From assembly GCA_963736455.1 (NCBI GenBank), contig CAVTON010000002.1, forward strand, positions 434,001 to 498,000: a DNA stretch of 64,000 bases, read 5' to 3'. This document shows, one piece after another, positions 1 through 7,672 of the stretch. Each line of letters starts with the position of its first letter. Position 1 is the first letter of the stretch. Origin of the DNA: DAHUXD01 sp963736455. GTDB lineage: Bacteria > Acidobacteriota > Thermoanaerobaculia > UBA5066 > Gp7-AA6. The notes under the pieces were generated by a model. The model searched no databases. It had not been told where the DNA came from and saw only the letters and a list, made by a program, of their open reading frames with translations. The translations under genes were made by a program, and so were the position numbers.

Positions 1-1
1 G

Positions 2-208
2 TTCACCCCCGACCAACGCTTCTTCATCTCCTTCGCGCAGGACTGGCGGCGCAACACGACACCCGAGGCGCTCCGCGTGATGATCGCGACCGATCCGCAT
101 TCGCCGGCGCCGTTTCGCGTACGCGGTCCCCTCGCCGACACGCCGGCCTTCCGTAAGGCTTTCGGCTGTCCGGAGCAGGCCGGCGCCGCGACGGCCGAGA
201 TCTGGTAG
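2..208 (+). CDS. M13 family metallopeptidase, C-terminal end (partial)
   Basis: Only the last 68 residues are inside the window; the gene starts upstream. The visible part has the terminal features of neprilysin/PepO-type zinc endopeptidases: FTPDQRFFISFAQDWRR, then PFRVRGPLADTPAFRKAFGC, where the arginine and the F..AF.C block form part of the family's conserved C-terminal substrate-binding lobe. The HExxH motif would lie upstream and cannot be checked. Bacterial M13 peptidases are usually secreted or periplasmic. It ends 66 bases before the kinase gene on the same strand, but nothing links the two functionally. Confidence 0.8.
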   Translation, partial: FTPDQRFFISFAQDWRRNTTPEALRVMIATDPHSPAPFRVRGPLADTPAFRKAFGCPEQAGAATAEIW

Positions 209-274
209 CGGGAATCGGCCGGCCCTCGCGGGCAAGCCGCGCCCGCGGAATAGAATCCCCGTGGCCGTCATTCG

Positions 275-2950
275 ATGACAGCGGCACCCGGCACACGCTT
301 CGGACCTTACGAGATTCTCGTCCCTCTCGGAGCGGGCGGGATGGGCGAGGTGTACCGTGCTCGCGATACGCGACTCCTGCGCGACGTCGCGATCAAGATC
401 CTCCCTGCCCGCCTGTCGGACTCCGTTGACGCGCGGCAGCGCTTCGAGCGCGAGGCGAAGGCGATCTCGCAGCTCACGCACCCGCACATCTGCACGCTCC
501 ACGACGTGGGGAGCCAGGACGGAGTCGAATACCTGGTCATGGAGCTGCTCGACGGGGAGACGCTGGCGGATCGCCTGGCTCGGGGAGCGCTGCCTCTCGA
601 GCAGGTCCTCCGCTTCGGCCAGGAGATCGCGGATGCGCTCGACCATGCCCACCGTCGGGGGATCGTGCACCGCGACCTGAAGCCGGCGAACGTCATGATC
701 ACGAAATCGGGCGTCAAGCTTCTGGACTTCGGCCTCGCCAAGGCGATGGCAGGTCCGAGTCGGGCGTCGAGCCTGACCTCCCTGCCGACCCAGCAGGGAT
801 TGACGCAGGAAGGCACGATTCTCGGGACCCTTCAGTACATGGCGCCCGAGCAGCTGGAGGGCAAGGAAGCGGACGGTCGGACCGACGTCTTTGCCTTTGG
901 CTGCGTCCTGTACGAGATGGCGACCGGAAAGAAGGCGTTCTCGGGCGCGAGCCAGGCCTCGCTGATCTCCGCGATCATGTCCTCGGATCCGCCGCCCCTG
1001 TCGGCCGTGCAATCGATGACGCCGTCGTCGCTCGACCGGGCGGTCAGGACCTGCCTCGCGAAGGATCCGGAGGACCGATGGCAGAGCGCCGGGGACCTTC
1101 GCCGCGAGCTTCGGTGGATCGCGGGCGGCGGTGCGGACGGTCCGAAAGTTGCGGCGGCGAAGCCGAGTAGGTCGCGCGTGGTTTGGATCGCGGCCGCCGC
1201 TCTCGTTCTGGCCGGCGCCGCGCTGGTGCTCCTGCGCCTGCGCATGCCGGCCGCGGCATTCCCGGGTGCGATTCGATTCGAAGTGCCGCCTCCCGAGCGC
1301 GGACGCGTCGTCGTCTCGAGCGTCACGGCGACCTATTTCGCGCTGTCGCCGGATGGACGCAAGGTCGCCTTCTGCGCGATGTCGCCGGCCGCCGCGACGT
1401 CCTGGAACGGCGCGCAGATTTTCGTCCGCGCACTCGACTCTGCGGCGGTCCTGCCGATCGCGGGAACCGAGGGCGCCTATTCCCCCTTCTGGTCGCCGGA
1501 CGGCTCCTGGATCGCGTTTTTCGCAGACGGAAAGCTCAAGAAGGTTCCCGCCTCGGGCGGACCGCCGGCCACGATCTGCGACGTCCCGAGGGGCGGCACG
1601 GGGACCTGGGGACGAGCGGGCGCGATCGTCTTCAGCGAATGGGGTTCGAGCGCGAGCGCGCTGAGCCAGGTCCCCGCGGCCGGCGGAAAGCCGTCGCCGG
1701 CGACGCGGCTGGATGCTTCGCGCAAGGAGCGCTGGCAGACCTGGCCCCTGTTCCTCCCGGACGGCCGTCGGTTTCTCTATCTGAGCGAAGCGGGCGGCGC
1801 GTGGCCCGCGTCCGAGCGTGGAATCTATCTGGGCACGCTCGGTTCCTTAGGGGCGCGTCTGGTGGCGAAGGTGGATTCAGAGTTCGGATACGTGCCTCCG
1901 GGTTTCCTGCTGTTCGCTCGGGAGGGAGCGTTGCTGGCGCAGCGCTTCGACCTCCGCTCGCTGACGGTCCGGGGAGAGCCGGTCGCGGTCGCCCCGGAAG
2001 TCCAGTCGTACGGGCCGACCGGCGCGGCCGACATCGCCGCGTCCTCCGACGCGCCGATGATCGCCTACTCCGAAGGCGGTTCCCTCGGCAGGCTGGCCTG
2101 GGTCGATCGCACCGGGAGGGAAGTCGGCGTCGTCCGCGGTCCCGACCGCTACAGCGCCATCCGGCTCTCGCCCGACGGAAAGCGGCTCGCTTACTCGCTC
2201 GTGGACCGGCGGCTCGGCACGACCGACATCTGGGTGGACGACCTCGACCGCGACACCGCGAGCCGCATCAACTTCGGACCGGCGAGCGAATCCTTCCCGG
2301 TCTGGTCATCGGACGGAGGCAAGCTCTTCTTCTCGGCCGATCCGGGAGGACAGCCGCCAAAGCTGTTTCAGGTCGATCTGTCCGACATGAAGAACACGGG
2401 GCTGCCCGGCGGCCCCGGCACGAACTTCGCCTCCGATGCTTCGCCGGACGGCCGCTTGCTCACCTACAGCGTTTACAACGGGGGCGAGAACGTCATCGAG
2501 ATGATGAGCCTCGATGCTCCGGCGAAATCGTGGCCGTTCCTGCCCGCCGGAAGCAGCGGTGCGCTCGCTCGCTTTTCCCCGGATGGACGGTTCGTGGCAT
2601 ATACCTCGGACGACTCCGGGAAAGTCGAGGTCTATGTGCGGCCGCTCTCGGGATCCGGCCAGTGGCAGGTCTCGCACGACGGCGGTGAGACGCCGGTCTG
2701 GAGCCGGGACGGCCGGGAACTCTACTACCTCGACGGCGATTCGGTCATGGCCGTCCCCGTGCGGCTCGATCACGGGTTCGAACCGGGTCTGCCGCGGGCG
2801 CTCTTCAAGGCCGATTTCAAACGTGGCTTCGGTGGCGCACGCGACTTCGACGTCTCCCGCGACGGCCGTTTCCTTCTCCTGCTGCACGACTCCGCGCGCC
2901 GGCAGGGGATCCAGATGATCGCCAACTGGGGAACGGAACTCGTGCACTGA
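275..2950 (+). CDS. Ser/Thr protein kinase with C-terminal PD40/TolB-like propeller
   Basis: This 891-residue Hanks-type kinase is joined to a beta-propeller. Residues about 12-275 form the kinase domain: glycine loop GAGGMGEVY, catalytic Lys41 in VAIKIL, catalytic loop HRDLKPAN, metal-binding DFGLAK and a GT.QYMAPEQ activation segment. One membrane segment lies near residues 302-322 (WIAAAALVLAGAALVLL). The outer part (about 340-890) carries repeated SPDG/WSPDG/SRDG turns, such as LSPDGRKVAF and WSPDGSWIAF, typical of PD40/WD40-like propellers. This layout is common in Acidobacteriota, where the propeller is thought to be an extracytoplasmic sensor. No Shine-Dalgarno sequence is obvious before the ATG. 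The substrate is unknown. Confidence 0.93.
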   Translation: MTAAPGTRFGPYEILVPLGAGGMGEVYRARDTRLLRDVAIKILPARLSDSVDARQRFEREAKAISQLTHPHICTLHDVGSQDGVEYLVMELLDGETLADRLARGALPLEQVLRFGQEIADALDHAHRRGIVHRDLKPANVMITKSGVKLLDFGLAKAMAGPSRASSLTSLPTQQGLTQEGTILGTLQYMAPEQLEGKEADGRTDVFAFGCVLYEMATGKKAFSGASQASLISAIMSSDPPPLSAVQSMTPSSLDRAVRTCLAKDPEDRWQSAGDLRRELRWIAGGGADGPKVAAAKPSRSRVVWIAAAALVLAGAALVLLRLRMPAAAFPGAIRFEVPPPERGRVVVSSVTATYFALSPDGRKVAFCAMSPAAATSWNGAQIFVRALDSAAVLPIAGTEGAYSPFWSPDGSWIAFFADGKLKKVPASGGPPATICDVPRGGTGTWGRAGAIVFSEWGSSASALSQVPAAGGKPSPATRLDASRKERWQTWPLFLPDGRRFLYLSEAGGAWPASERGIYLGTLGSLGARLVAKVDSEFGYVPPGFLLFAREGALLAQRFDLRSLTVRGEPVAVAPEVQSYGPTGAADIAASSDAPMIAYSEGGSLGRLAWVDRTGREVGVVRGPDRYSAIRLSPDGKRLAYSLVDRRLGTTDIWVDDLDRDTASRINFGPASESFPVWSSDGGKLFFSADPGGQPPKLFQVDLSDMKNTGLPGGPGTNFASDASPDGRLLTYSVYNGGENVIEMMSLDAPAKSWPFLPAGSSGALARFSPDGRFVAYTSDDSGKVEVYVRPLSGSGQWQVSHDGGETPVWSRDGRELYYLDGDSVMAVPVRLDHGFEPGLPRALFKADFKRGFGGARDFDVSRDGRFLLLLHDSARRQGIQMIANWGTELVH

Positions 2951-3023
2951 AGGTTTTCGGAACCGCCGGGCCGCTTTTTCGGTTCCATCGGGCCGTGTTA
3001 TTCTTCGCGCCCTCTTCTCGCGT

Positions 3024-3100
3024 GGGGCTGTAGCTCAGTTTGGGAGAGCGCCTGAATGGCATTCAGGAGGTCGACGGTTCGATCCCGTTCAGCTCCACCA
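3024..3100 (+). tRNA. tRNA-Ala (anticodon GGC)
   Basis: A complete cloverleaf with encoded CCA. The acceptor GGGGCTG pairs with CAGCTCC and contains the G3-U70 wobble that identifies alanine tRNAs. The anticodon stem CCTGA/TCAGG closes the loop ATGGCAT, giving GGC, and the T loop is TTCGATC. Its 3' half recurs at 5238-5289, so this gene is a candidate integration site. Confidence 0.95.
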
Positions 3101-3155
3101 TTCAAACCCCCGTTCCGACCCGCTCGAGCGCCGATTTCCAGTCTGGCTCGCAACC

Positions 3156-3848
3156 TCAGGCCGGTTGCCTCGTCGCCGGCGCGGCGACACCTTTGATGAG
3201 CAGCCACAGCGCGAGCACGACTTGGAAGACGAGTGCCGGCAGCCACAGGTAATATCCGGTCAGCGGCCCCGCGGGGAAACCGGCGAGCTGCAGGGGCAGT
3301 ACGACCACGAGCAGGCCGAACGCAAACACGCCCAGCCATGCGATTGAGACGGGGACCATCCGTCCGCGCAGGAGGAGATAGGAAAAGATCAAACTCCCCA
3401 CGGCAAAGAAGAACGCACCGAGGGGGACGCTCGTGCCCGGCATCAGCAGAAACGCGCGCAGCGCGTTCGTTGTGGGGATGTCCGGGACGCCCGTCCCGAC
3501 CCCCGCCTTGGCCAGCCACAGCAGTCCCAGGTAGGCTGGAATGTTGTTGAGCGAACCGAGAACGCCTTCCGCAACGCGACAGACCAGGCCTAGGATTGCA
3601 AGCTCGTGGTCCTCGGCGCGCGTGATTCCGTACAGCGTCACGCCCAGCACGAGGGCCGAGAGGCACTCGAGCAGCGTGATCACGATGGTCAGGCGCACGT
3701 TTGTTGCATACTGGCCGATACGCGCGAGTTCCGCGGCACCACCGTCGACGCCCCTCGCCTGGTGCATCAGCACCTCGCTGCAGATACCGATCGCTGCGTA
3801 GAAAAGGTATGTGAATCCGGCGATTCTTGCGTTTGTGTTGCGTGTCAT
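3156..3848 (-). CDS. DUF4386 family membrane protein
   Basis: A 230-residue integral membrane protein with about six hydrophobic segments. The N-terminus ARIAGFTYLFYAAIGICSEV (a GFTYLF motif) and the terminal helix ending in LWLLIKG are typical of DUF4386, a family without known function. I chose the start at MTRNTNARIAG rather than an upstream ATG because AGGAG lies just before it. It is the last gene of a PadR-DUF4386-DUF4386 unit and resembles its neighbour in layout (GFTYLF, LLKG ending), so the two are probably paralogues. The cassette lies between a full tRNA-Ala and a copy of its 3' half. Confidence 0.8.
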   Translation of the reverse strand: MTRNTNARIAGFTYLFYAAIGICSEVLMHQARGVDGGAAELARIGQYATNVRLTIVITLLECLSALVLGVTLYGITRAEDHELAILGLVCRVAEGVLGSLNNIPAYLGLLWLAKAGVGTGVPDIPTTNALRAFLLMPGTSVPLGAFFFAVGSLIFSYLLLRGRMVPVSIAWLGVFAFGLLVVVLPLQLAGFPAGPLTGYYLWLPALVFQVVLALWLLIKGVAAPATRQPA

Positions 3849-3944
3849 CTCAACTCCTGAGCGCTCTCGTGGCTCCCAACGCCCATGTCCACCTCGCGGC
3901 CGATACGAGTGATTCAGTTCCATGACGCTCCGGCCTAGGTTGAT

Positions 3945-4694
3945 TCACCAAGCCCGTGCCCGATCGGGCGCAGCTCCGGAAGGTGGTAATCCCTTCAGCA
4001 GGAGCCAAAACCCCATGGTCAGCTCGAAGAAGAAGATAGGGGCTCCAAAAATCTCCACGGGGATGACCCTCGCAAGCCCCGGAAAAATGATGAACAAGAA
4101 CGCGCACGCTCCCATCAGGAACGACGCACCCATTCCCCATGCCGCCAATGCTCTTGGGATGAAGCGGGACCTGAACCACAGGTAGCAGAACGCAGTACTC
4201 CGAAGCCCGGCGAGCACCAAGCCGACGTTATACACATCGCCATGCGCGCTGACCGACAGCCTCGCCAGAGCCTGCAACTGGTTCACTTCGAATACCTGCA
4301 GGTAGTCCGCACCACCGAGTATCCGCAAAACATCGAAGTCACTGAGCGTGACGGCGACCAGGATTGCCGTCTCGATCAGCCCCCAGCCCGTAGCCAGCAA
4401 AGCGAGGCTTCGATTGACTGGCATGAGGACCACGAAAAGAGAAATGATGAGGACGACATCGAGCGCGAAGACGGTGAGATTGCTGGCGATGCCCAGGCGA
4501 AAGAGCCGTTCATGCGCCATGATATTCCGCGCCGTTTGTGCGGCATTGTCGAAGGCGACGAGCTGGGTGCGTACATAGAACTCGGCGAAGATCGCCGGCG
4601 GCAGCGCAAACAGATAGGTAAATCCCACGACTCTCGCTGCTTTGCGTTGTGATTCGTCTACGGTGCCGAAAGTCATTCCGCTTCCCCGTCGCAT
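3945..4694 (-). CDS. DUF4386 family membrane protein
   Basis: A 249-residue membrane protein of the same family as the downstream gene: RVVGFTYLFALPPAIFAEF near the start, about six hydrophobic segments and GFWLLLKGLP near the end. The start lies 6 bases after the end of the PadR regulator gene, whose last codons supply GGAGG, so the two are probably translationally coupled. An in-frame ATG six codons later is an alternative start. PadR genes directly before DUF4386 genes suggest control by the regulator, but ligand and role are unknown. Confidence 0.78.
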   Translation of the reverse strand: MRRGSGMTFGTVDESQRKAARVVGFTYLFALPPAIFAEFYVRTQLVAFDNAAQTARNIMAHERLFRLGIASNLTVFALDVVLIISLFVVLMPVNRSLALLATGWGLIETAILVAVTLSDFDVLRILGGADYLQVFEVNQLQALARLSVSAHGDVYNVGLVLAGLRSTAFCYLWFRSRFIPRALAAWGMGASFLMGACAFLFIIFPGLARVIPVEIFGAPIFFFELTMGFWLLLKGLPPSGAAPDRARAW

Positions 4695-4700
4695 CGACTT

Positions 4701-5037
4701 CTAAGCCTCCGCGAACTGGACGACGTGTGAGATGGCAGACGACAGCCGCCGCCAGTTCGCCGTCTCCGATTCGAGCTGCTTTGTGCCGAGGCGTGTGAGC
4801 GAGTAGAACTTCGCGCGCCGGTTGTTCTCCGACTGCTTCCACTCGGCCTCGATCCAGCCTTCCTGCTCCAGCTTGTGCAGCGCCGGGTAAGAGCGATCCT
4901 TCGCTGACCTGCAGCACGTCTGAAGACAACGATTTGAGACGCAGGCTGATGGCCCAACCATTCAGAGGCTCCAGCGTAAGGATTTTCAGGAGGAGCAGGT
5001 CGAGGGTGCCCTGGACCAAGTCGTTCGGTTTGCTCAT
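4701..5037 (-). pseudogene. PadR family transcriptional regulator, frameshifted
   Basis: The reading frame starts as a normal PadR winged-helix protein (MSKPNDLVQGTLDLLLLKIL, then NGWAISLRLKSLS) and continues in another frame with YPALHKLEQEGWIEAEWK and KFYSLTRLGTKQLE, the characteristic second half of the domain. The switch falls inside the usual GSLYPALH motif, where the coding strand reads ctcttacccg; removing one T restores the motif. The extra base is the AA at 4889-4890 on the plus strand. Repaired, the protein has 111 residues, normal for short PadR regulators. It precedes two DUF4386 genes. Whether this is a real mutation or an assembly error cannot be told from one sequence. Confidence 0.8.
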
Positions 5038-5237
5038 ATCGGTTTCCGAGGGGAGTGTACGACGTCTCCTCTCGGTAAGCAAGGGGTGATTACCTCAGAT
5101 TCCCGCCTTGGGGATCATCCGAGGTTTACGCCGAGCCTTCGACCCAACTCGTACCAACCTGTCCTGACTCGACGCCCGTGCTTCCGTTTCCCGACGGATG
5201 GCCGGGGCGAGGCGGGACGACGCGAGACGCTCAGAAT

Positions 5238-5289
5238 CGCCTGAATGGCATTCACGAGGTCGCCGGTTCGATCCCGGTCAGCTCCACCA
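5238..5289 (+). repeat. 3'-half copy of tRNA-Ala (candidate attachment site)
   Basis: Fifty-two bases match 3049-3100, from the end of the D arm through anticodon, T arm, acceptor and CCA, with three mismatches. The 5' half of a tRNA is not present before it. Two of the differences (A to C and T to G) compensate each other inside the T stem, so the copy came from a functional tRNA-Ala variant rather than by random decay; the third breaks one anticodon-stem pair. It closes a 2.1-kb cassette that starts at the intact tRNA. Confidence 0.85.
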
Positions 5290-5723
5290 AACCGTCGCCT
5301 CCGCTTCGTTCGGAATCTGCGCGCCTCGACGGCGCGCACCGCCGGGCGGCTCGTCCGGATGCGGGCTCGACCGCCCGGCTGACTCCTCACTGCGCTCCGG
5401 CTCCCGCGGCGTGAGCTGGCTCGGACTCTGAGCGGCCCGCTGCGCGGCCCAATGGACGAGAGAGGGGACGTCTCGAGCGAAACCCCTTCCGGTCAAAGCC
5501 CTCATGTCTCCACCCGCGAGGGGGGGAGCGGGGGAGCGCGAGGGGGCTCCCCTCGCTACGTGGAGCGTCGGCCGCGGCCAAAGGCCGCGACTCGCGAGCC
5601 GGCGAGCGAAGGCAGACCCTCGGCAGTAGGCAATGCGGACAGCGTCCGCGTTTAGCGAGCGGCCGGCAGGGGTGATGCCGTTGCCGCTTCGCTTCGGCTC
5701 TCGCGGCGCAGGTCGGTTCGCTT
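5290..5723. other. 434-base interval without a recognisable gene
   Basis: No reading frame here resembles a protein. The interval contains G-rich tracts (gagggggggagcggggg near 5518-5535) and several short repeated GCGAGC/CTCGC words. It separates the tRNA-Ala copy from the convergent end of the GDSL gene and may be remnant DNA of the integration site. Confidence 0.5.
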
Positions 5724-6470
5724 CTACGGATCGGGCGATTTCTCGAGCGCCTCTGCGGCCGCCTGTTGAAGCAGGGTCGCCTCCGCCGAGGGAATGACCA
5801 GCCGTGCACCGCCGACGAGATTCAAGCTCGCCGGCAATCCCACGGCGGACTCTCCCGTCAGCCTTCCGTAGACGACGAGCGCTGCCAGATATGAACCGGC
5901 CGGCGTGGGATGAAGGCCGTCGCTCGAGTAGAGCTTGAGGCCGGGATCTCGCTTCCAGGCGAACTGCCACGCTTGGCCGGCCGGGAAAAACCTACCGCCG
6001 ACGCTTCGGGCAGCCTCGCGATACGACGCGGCGACGTCGTTGAACTCGGAGCGCCGGCTGGTCGGAGGCCATACCGAGTAGAGCGCCGGCACGCCTCCCG
6101 CCTTGCGGATCTCGGTCGCGAACCGGCGCGTCCAGAGGATCAGCGAAGCTCTCCCCTCGGCGGAGGCCGACGGCCCCTGCTGGAGAACGACGACGTTCCA
6201 GCTTCCCCGGCGGATCGTCGCGAGGGCATCGCCGTGCTGCCAGTGGTCCTCGAGGTCGTAGCCGCCGCTCACGACGGCCTCGCACGAGATGCGTTGTCCG
6301 CCCGAAGCCTCCGCAAGAGCGCTCACGATTGCCGGAAGGTCGTTCACGTAGGTCAGGCTGTTCCCGATGAACAGGACGTGCAGCGGCCGGGGTGACTCGG
6401 AGCCTTCCCCTCGAACCGCGAGGAGGGCCAGGATGGCCGCGCATGCAACTCGCCCCGGGATCCGAAACAT
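5724..6470 (-). CDS. SGNH/GDSL-type secreted hydrolase
   Basis: A 248-residue protein with a hydrophobic N-terminus (MFRIPGRVACAAILALLAV) that looks like a signal peptide. Block I is LHVLFIGNSLTYVNDLP, where the serine of GNSL is the nucleophile; the C-terminal block is SSDGLHPTPAGSYL, supplying the catalytic Asp and His. This GNSLT variant occurs in bacterial SGNH esterases of unknown substrate. The frame is open for another 197 codons upstream through the tRNA-Sec gene, so I took the methionine directly before the signal peptide. It is divergent from tRNA-Sec. Esterase or lipase activity is family knowledge, not shown here. Confidence 0.8.
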   Translation of the reverse strand: MFRIPGRVACAAILALLAVRGEGSESPRPLHVLFIGNSLTYVNDLPAIVSALAEASGGQRISCEAVVSGGYDLEDHWQHGDALATIRRGSWNVVVLQQGPSASAEGRASLILWTRRFATEIRKAGGVPALYSVWPPTSRRSEFNDVAASYREAARSVGGRFFPAGQAWQFAWKRDPGLKLYSSDGLHPTPAGSYLAALVVYGRLTGESAVGLPASLNLVGGARLVIPSAEATLLQQAAAEALEKSPDP

Positions 6471-6554
6471 GCGTCGGGATACGGCGGACTCCGGGCAAGG
6501 TTGCGGCAATCGTTCGTCCCAACCGGATCCGAATTCCGGTCCATAATCCCGCCC

Positions 6555-6654
6555 GGAAGCGCACGGGGTCCGGTGACCCTCGCGGACTTCAAATCCGTCG
6601 GCGTCGCGGCCTCGCGCCGGGACGGGTGGGTTCGACTCCCACACGCTTCCGCCA
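6555..6654 (+). tRNA. selC: tRNA-Sec (selenocysteine, anticodon UCA)
   Basis: The 100-base gene has the special features of bacterial tRNA-Sec: a long D stem with a four-base loop (gggtc-cggt-gaccc), anticodon loop CTTCAAA giving UCA, a long variable arm closed by CGGCG/CGCCG, T arm GTGGG-TTCGACT-CCCAC, acceptor GGAAGCG/CGCTTCC with an eighth C-A mismatch, discriminator G and encoded CCA. It implies that UGA can be decoded as selenocysteine in this organism. selA, selB and selD are not in the window and I saw no convincing selenoprotein. Its 3' end is repeated at 11257 and 15248. Confidence 0.93.
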
Positions 6655-6819
6655 ACTTGTTGGCCTCGTGCCGACGCAAATTGAAGTTGCGGCGGCATGT
6701 CTTTTCTGGCGATGAGTGCGCTGGACTCAGGGCAGAAGGCGGCTAGCGGCGGACAGTTCGCTCCATCTCGCTGACAGGGCACCTGTTGCTTGAATCCGAG
6801 GTGCTGGTCAAAGTGCCGC

Positions 6820-6848
6820 TTGACGACCGGCCCGGAAAGTTCTATAAA
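6820..6848 (+). promoter_or_regulatory. Sigma-70-type promoter of the ars operon
   Basis: TTGACG, a 17-base spacer and TATAAA form a near-consensus promoter. The predicted transcription start falls at about 6855, only two or three bases before the arsR ATG, which has no Shine-Dalgarno sequence, so the message is probably leaderless. Confidence 0.75.
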
Positions 6849-6849
6849 T

Positions 6850-6859
6850 CTCGATCTAT
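6850..6859 (+). promoter_or_regulatory. Candidate ArsR operator, copy 1
   Basis: The ten bases ctcgatctat overlap the predicted transcription start of arsR and recur exactly at 7193-7202, before arsI. A site at this place would block transcription from the ars promoter. Assignment to ArsR is inference from position and repetition. Confidence 0.45.
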
Positions 6860-7181
6860 GGGTAAGACGGCGGCGGGTAAGGCACTCGAGATCGTGACCG
6901 TTTGCAAGGCTCTCGGCGATCCGACCCGCCTGAAGATCCTCGAACTGCTGAAGTCGAAGGGCCGCTCGTGCTGCGACCTGATTGCGCGGGACGAGAGGGG
7001 CCTCTGTGCGTGCGACATCGAGCAGGCTGTCAAGCTCTCTCAGGCAGCGGTATCGCACCACATGGGGTTGCTGAAGCGGGCGGGCCTCGTGAATGGGGAG
7101 AAGCGGGGCCGCTGGATGTACTACTCCCGCAACGAAGCTGCCATCGCCGGTCTGGCGGATCTGCTGGCGACGGCGGTATGA
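6858..7181 (+). CDS. arsR: ArsR/SmtB family arsenical repressor
   Basis: A 107-residue winged-helix metalloregulator. LGDPTRLKILELLKSKGR is the family's first helix-turn region, SQAAVSHHMGLLKRAGLV the recognition helix, and GRWMYYSR the wing. Cysteine pairs CCDL and LCACDIEQ precede the recognition helix; cysteines in this zone bind As(III) in many ArsR proteins. The ATG at 6858 is preferred over an upstream in-frame codon because a strong promoter lies just before it. It is the first gene of arsR-arsI-acr3-arsC and should repress the operon until arsenite binds. Confidence 0.9.
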   Translation: MGKTAAGKALEIVTVCKALGDPTRLKILELLKSKGRSCCDLIARDERGLCACDIEQAVKLSQAAVSHHMGLLKRAGLVNGEKRGRWMYYSRNEAAIAGLADLLATAV

Positions 7182-7192
7182 AAAAAAATTGC

Positions 7193-7202
7193 CTCGATCT
7201 AT
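7193..7202 (+). promoter_or_regulatory. Candidate ArsR operator, copy 2
   Basis: An exact repeat of ctcgatctat in the 54-base gap between arsR and arsI, within an AT-rich stretch that follows a run of eight A. It may let ArsR act a second time inside the operon; no convincing second promoter with correct spacing is visible. Confidence 0.4.
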
Positions 7203-7235
7203 CTATAGTTTTCGATCAGTAAAACAGGAGGAAAC

Positions 7236-7649
7236 ATGTCAGCGGTCCATATCTCCCTGAATGTCTCGGACCTCTCGAAGTCGGTGGAGTTCTACCGAGG
7301 GTTCTTCGGTGAGCCGAAGAAGCTGAAGGAGGACTATGCAAAGTTCGTCAGCACGATGCCGGAGATTCACCTGGCCTTGCAGCCGGGCCTCTCGGGGGCA
7401 TCCTCCAGCGGCTCGCTTTCACACCTCGGCATTCGAGTCGAGTCGAGCGACGAGGTGAGGCGCTGGCGCAGCGATCTGAAAGCCCGAGGCGTCGTCTCGG
7501 ATGAGGAAAAGCGGGAAGCCTGCTGCTACGCCCTTCAGGACAAGTTCTGGCTGACCGATCCCGATGGGAACCGCTGGGAGGTCTACACGGTCATCGAGGA
7601 CATCGAGGCCGTGGCTCCAGAGGCGCAGGCGGCCTGCTGCGCACGCTGA
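7236..7649 (+). CDS. arsI: ArsI/CadI-type C-As lyase (VOC family)
   Basis: A 137-residue vicinal-oxygen-chelate protein. In characterised ArsI enzymes Fe(II) is held by His5, His62 and Glu115, and the trivalent organoarsenical substrate by the Cys96-Cys97 pair. Here His5, His63, Cys96-Cys97 (EACCYALQDK) and Glu115 (NRWEVYTV) are at matching positions. ArsI splits the C-As bond of methylarsonite and related trivalent aromatic arsenicals, releasing As(III), which the next gene can export. AGGAGG lies at good distance before the ATG. A CadI-like protein of unproven activity is the alternative. Confidence 0.88.
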   Translation: MSAVHISLNVSDLSKSVEFYRGFFGEPKKLKEDYAKFVSTMPEIHLALQPGLSGASSSGSLSHLGIRVESSDEVRRWRSDLKARGVVSDEEKREACCYALQDKFWLTDPDGNRWEVYTVIEDIEAVAPEAQAACCAR

Positions 7650-7672
7650 CCCGGTACGACGTTTTGGTGAAC

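Noticed and set aside
2958..2986. ggaaccg/cggttcc inverted repeat after the kinase gene as terminator
   Set aside because: Seven-base stem with a 15-base loop and a T run inside the loop; too weak to call.
5724..7061. 445-codon frame through the tRNA-Sec gene
   Set aside because: The N-terminal 197 codons are antisense to tRNA-Sec and arsR; only the GDSL part is protein-like.
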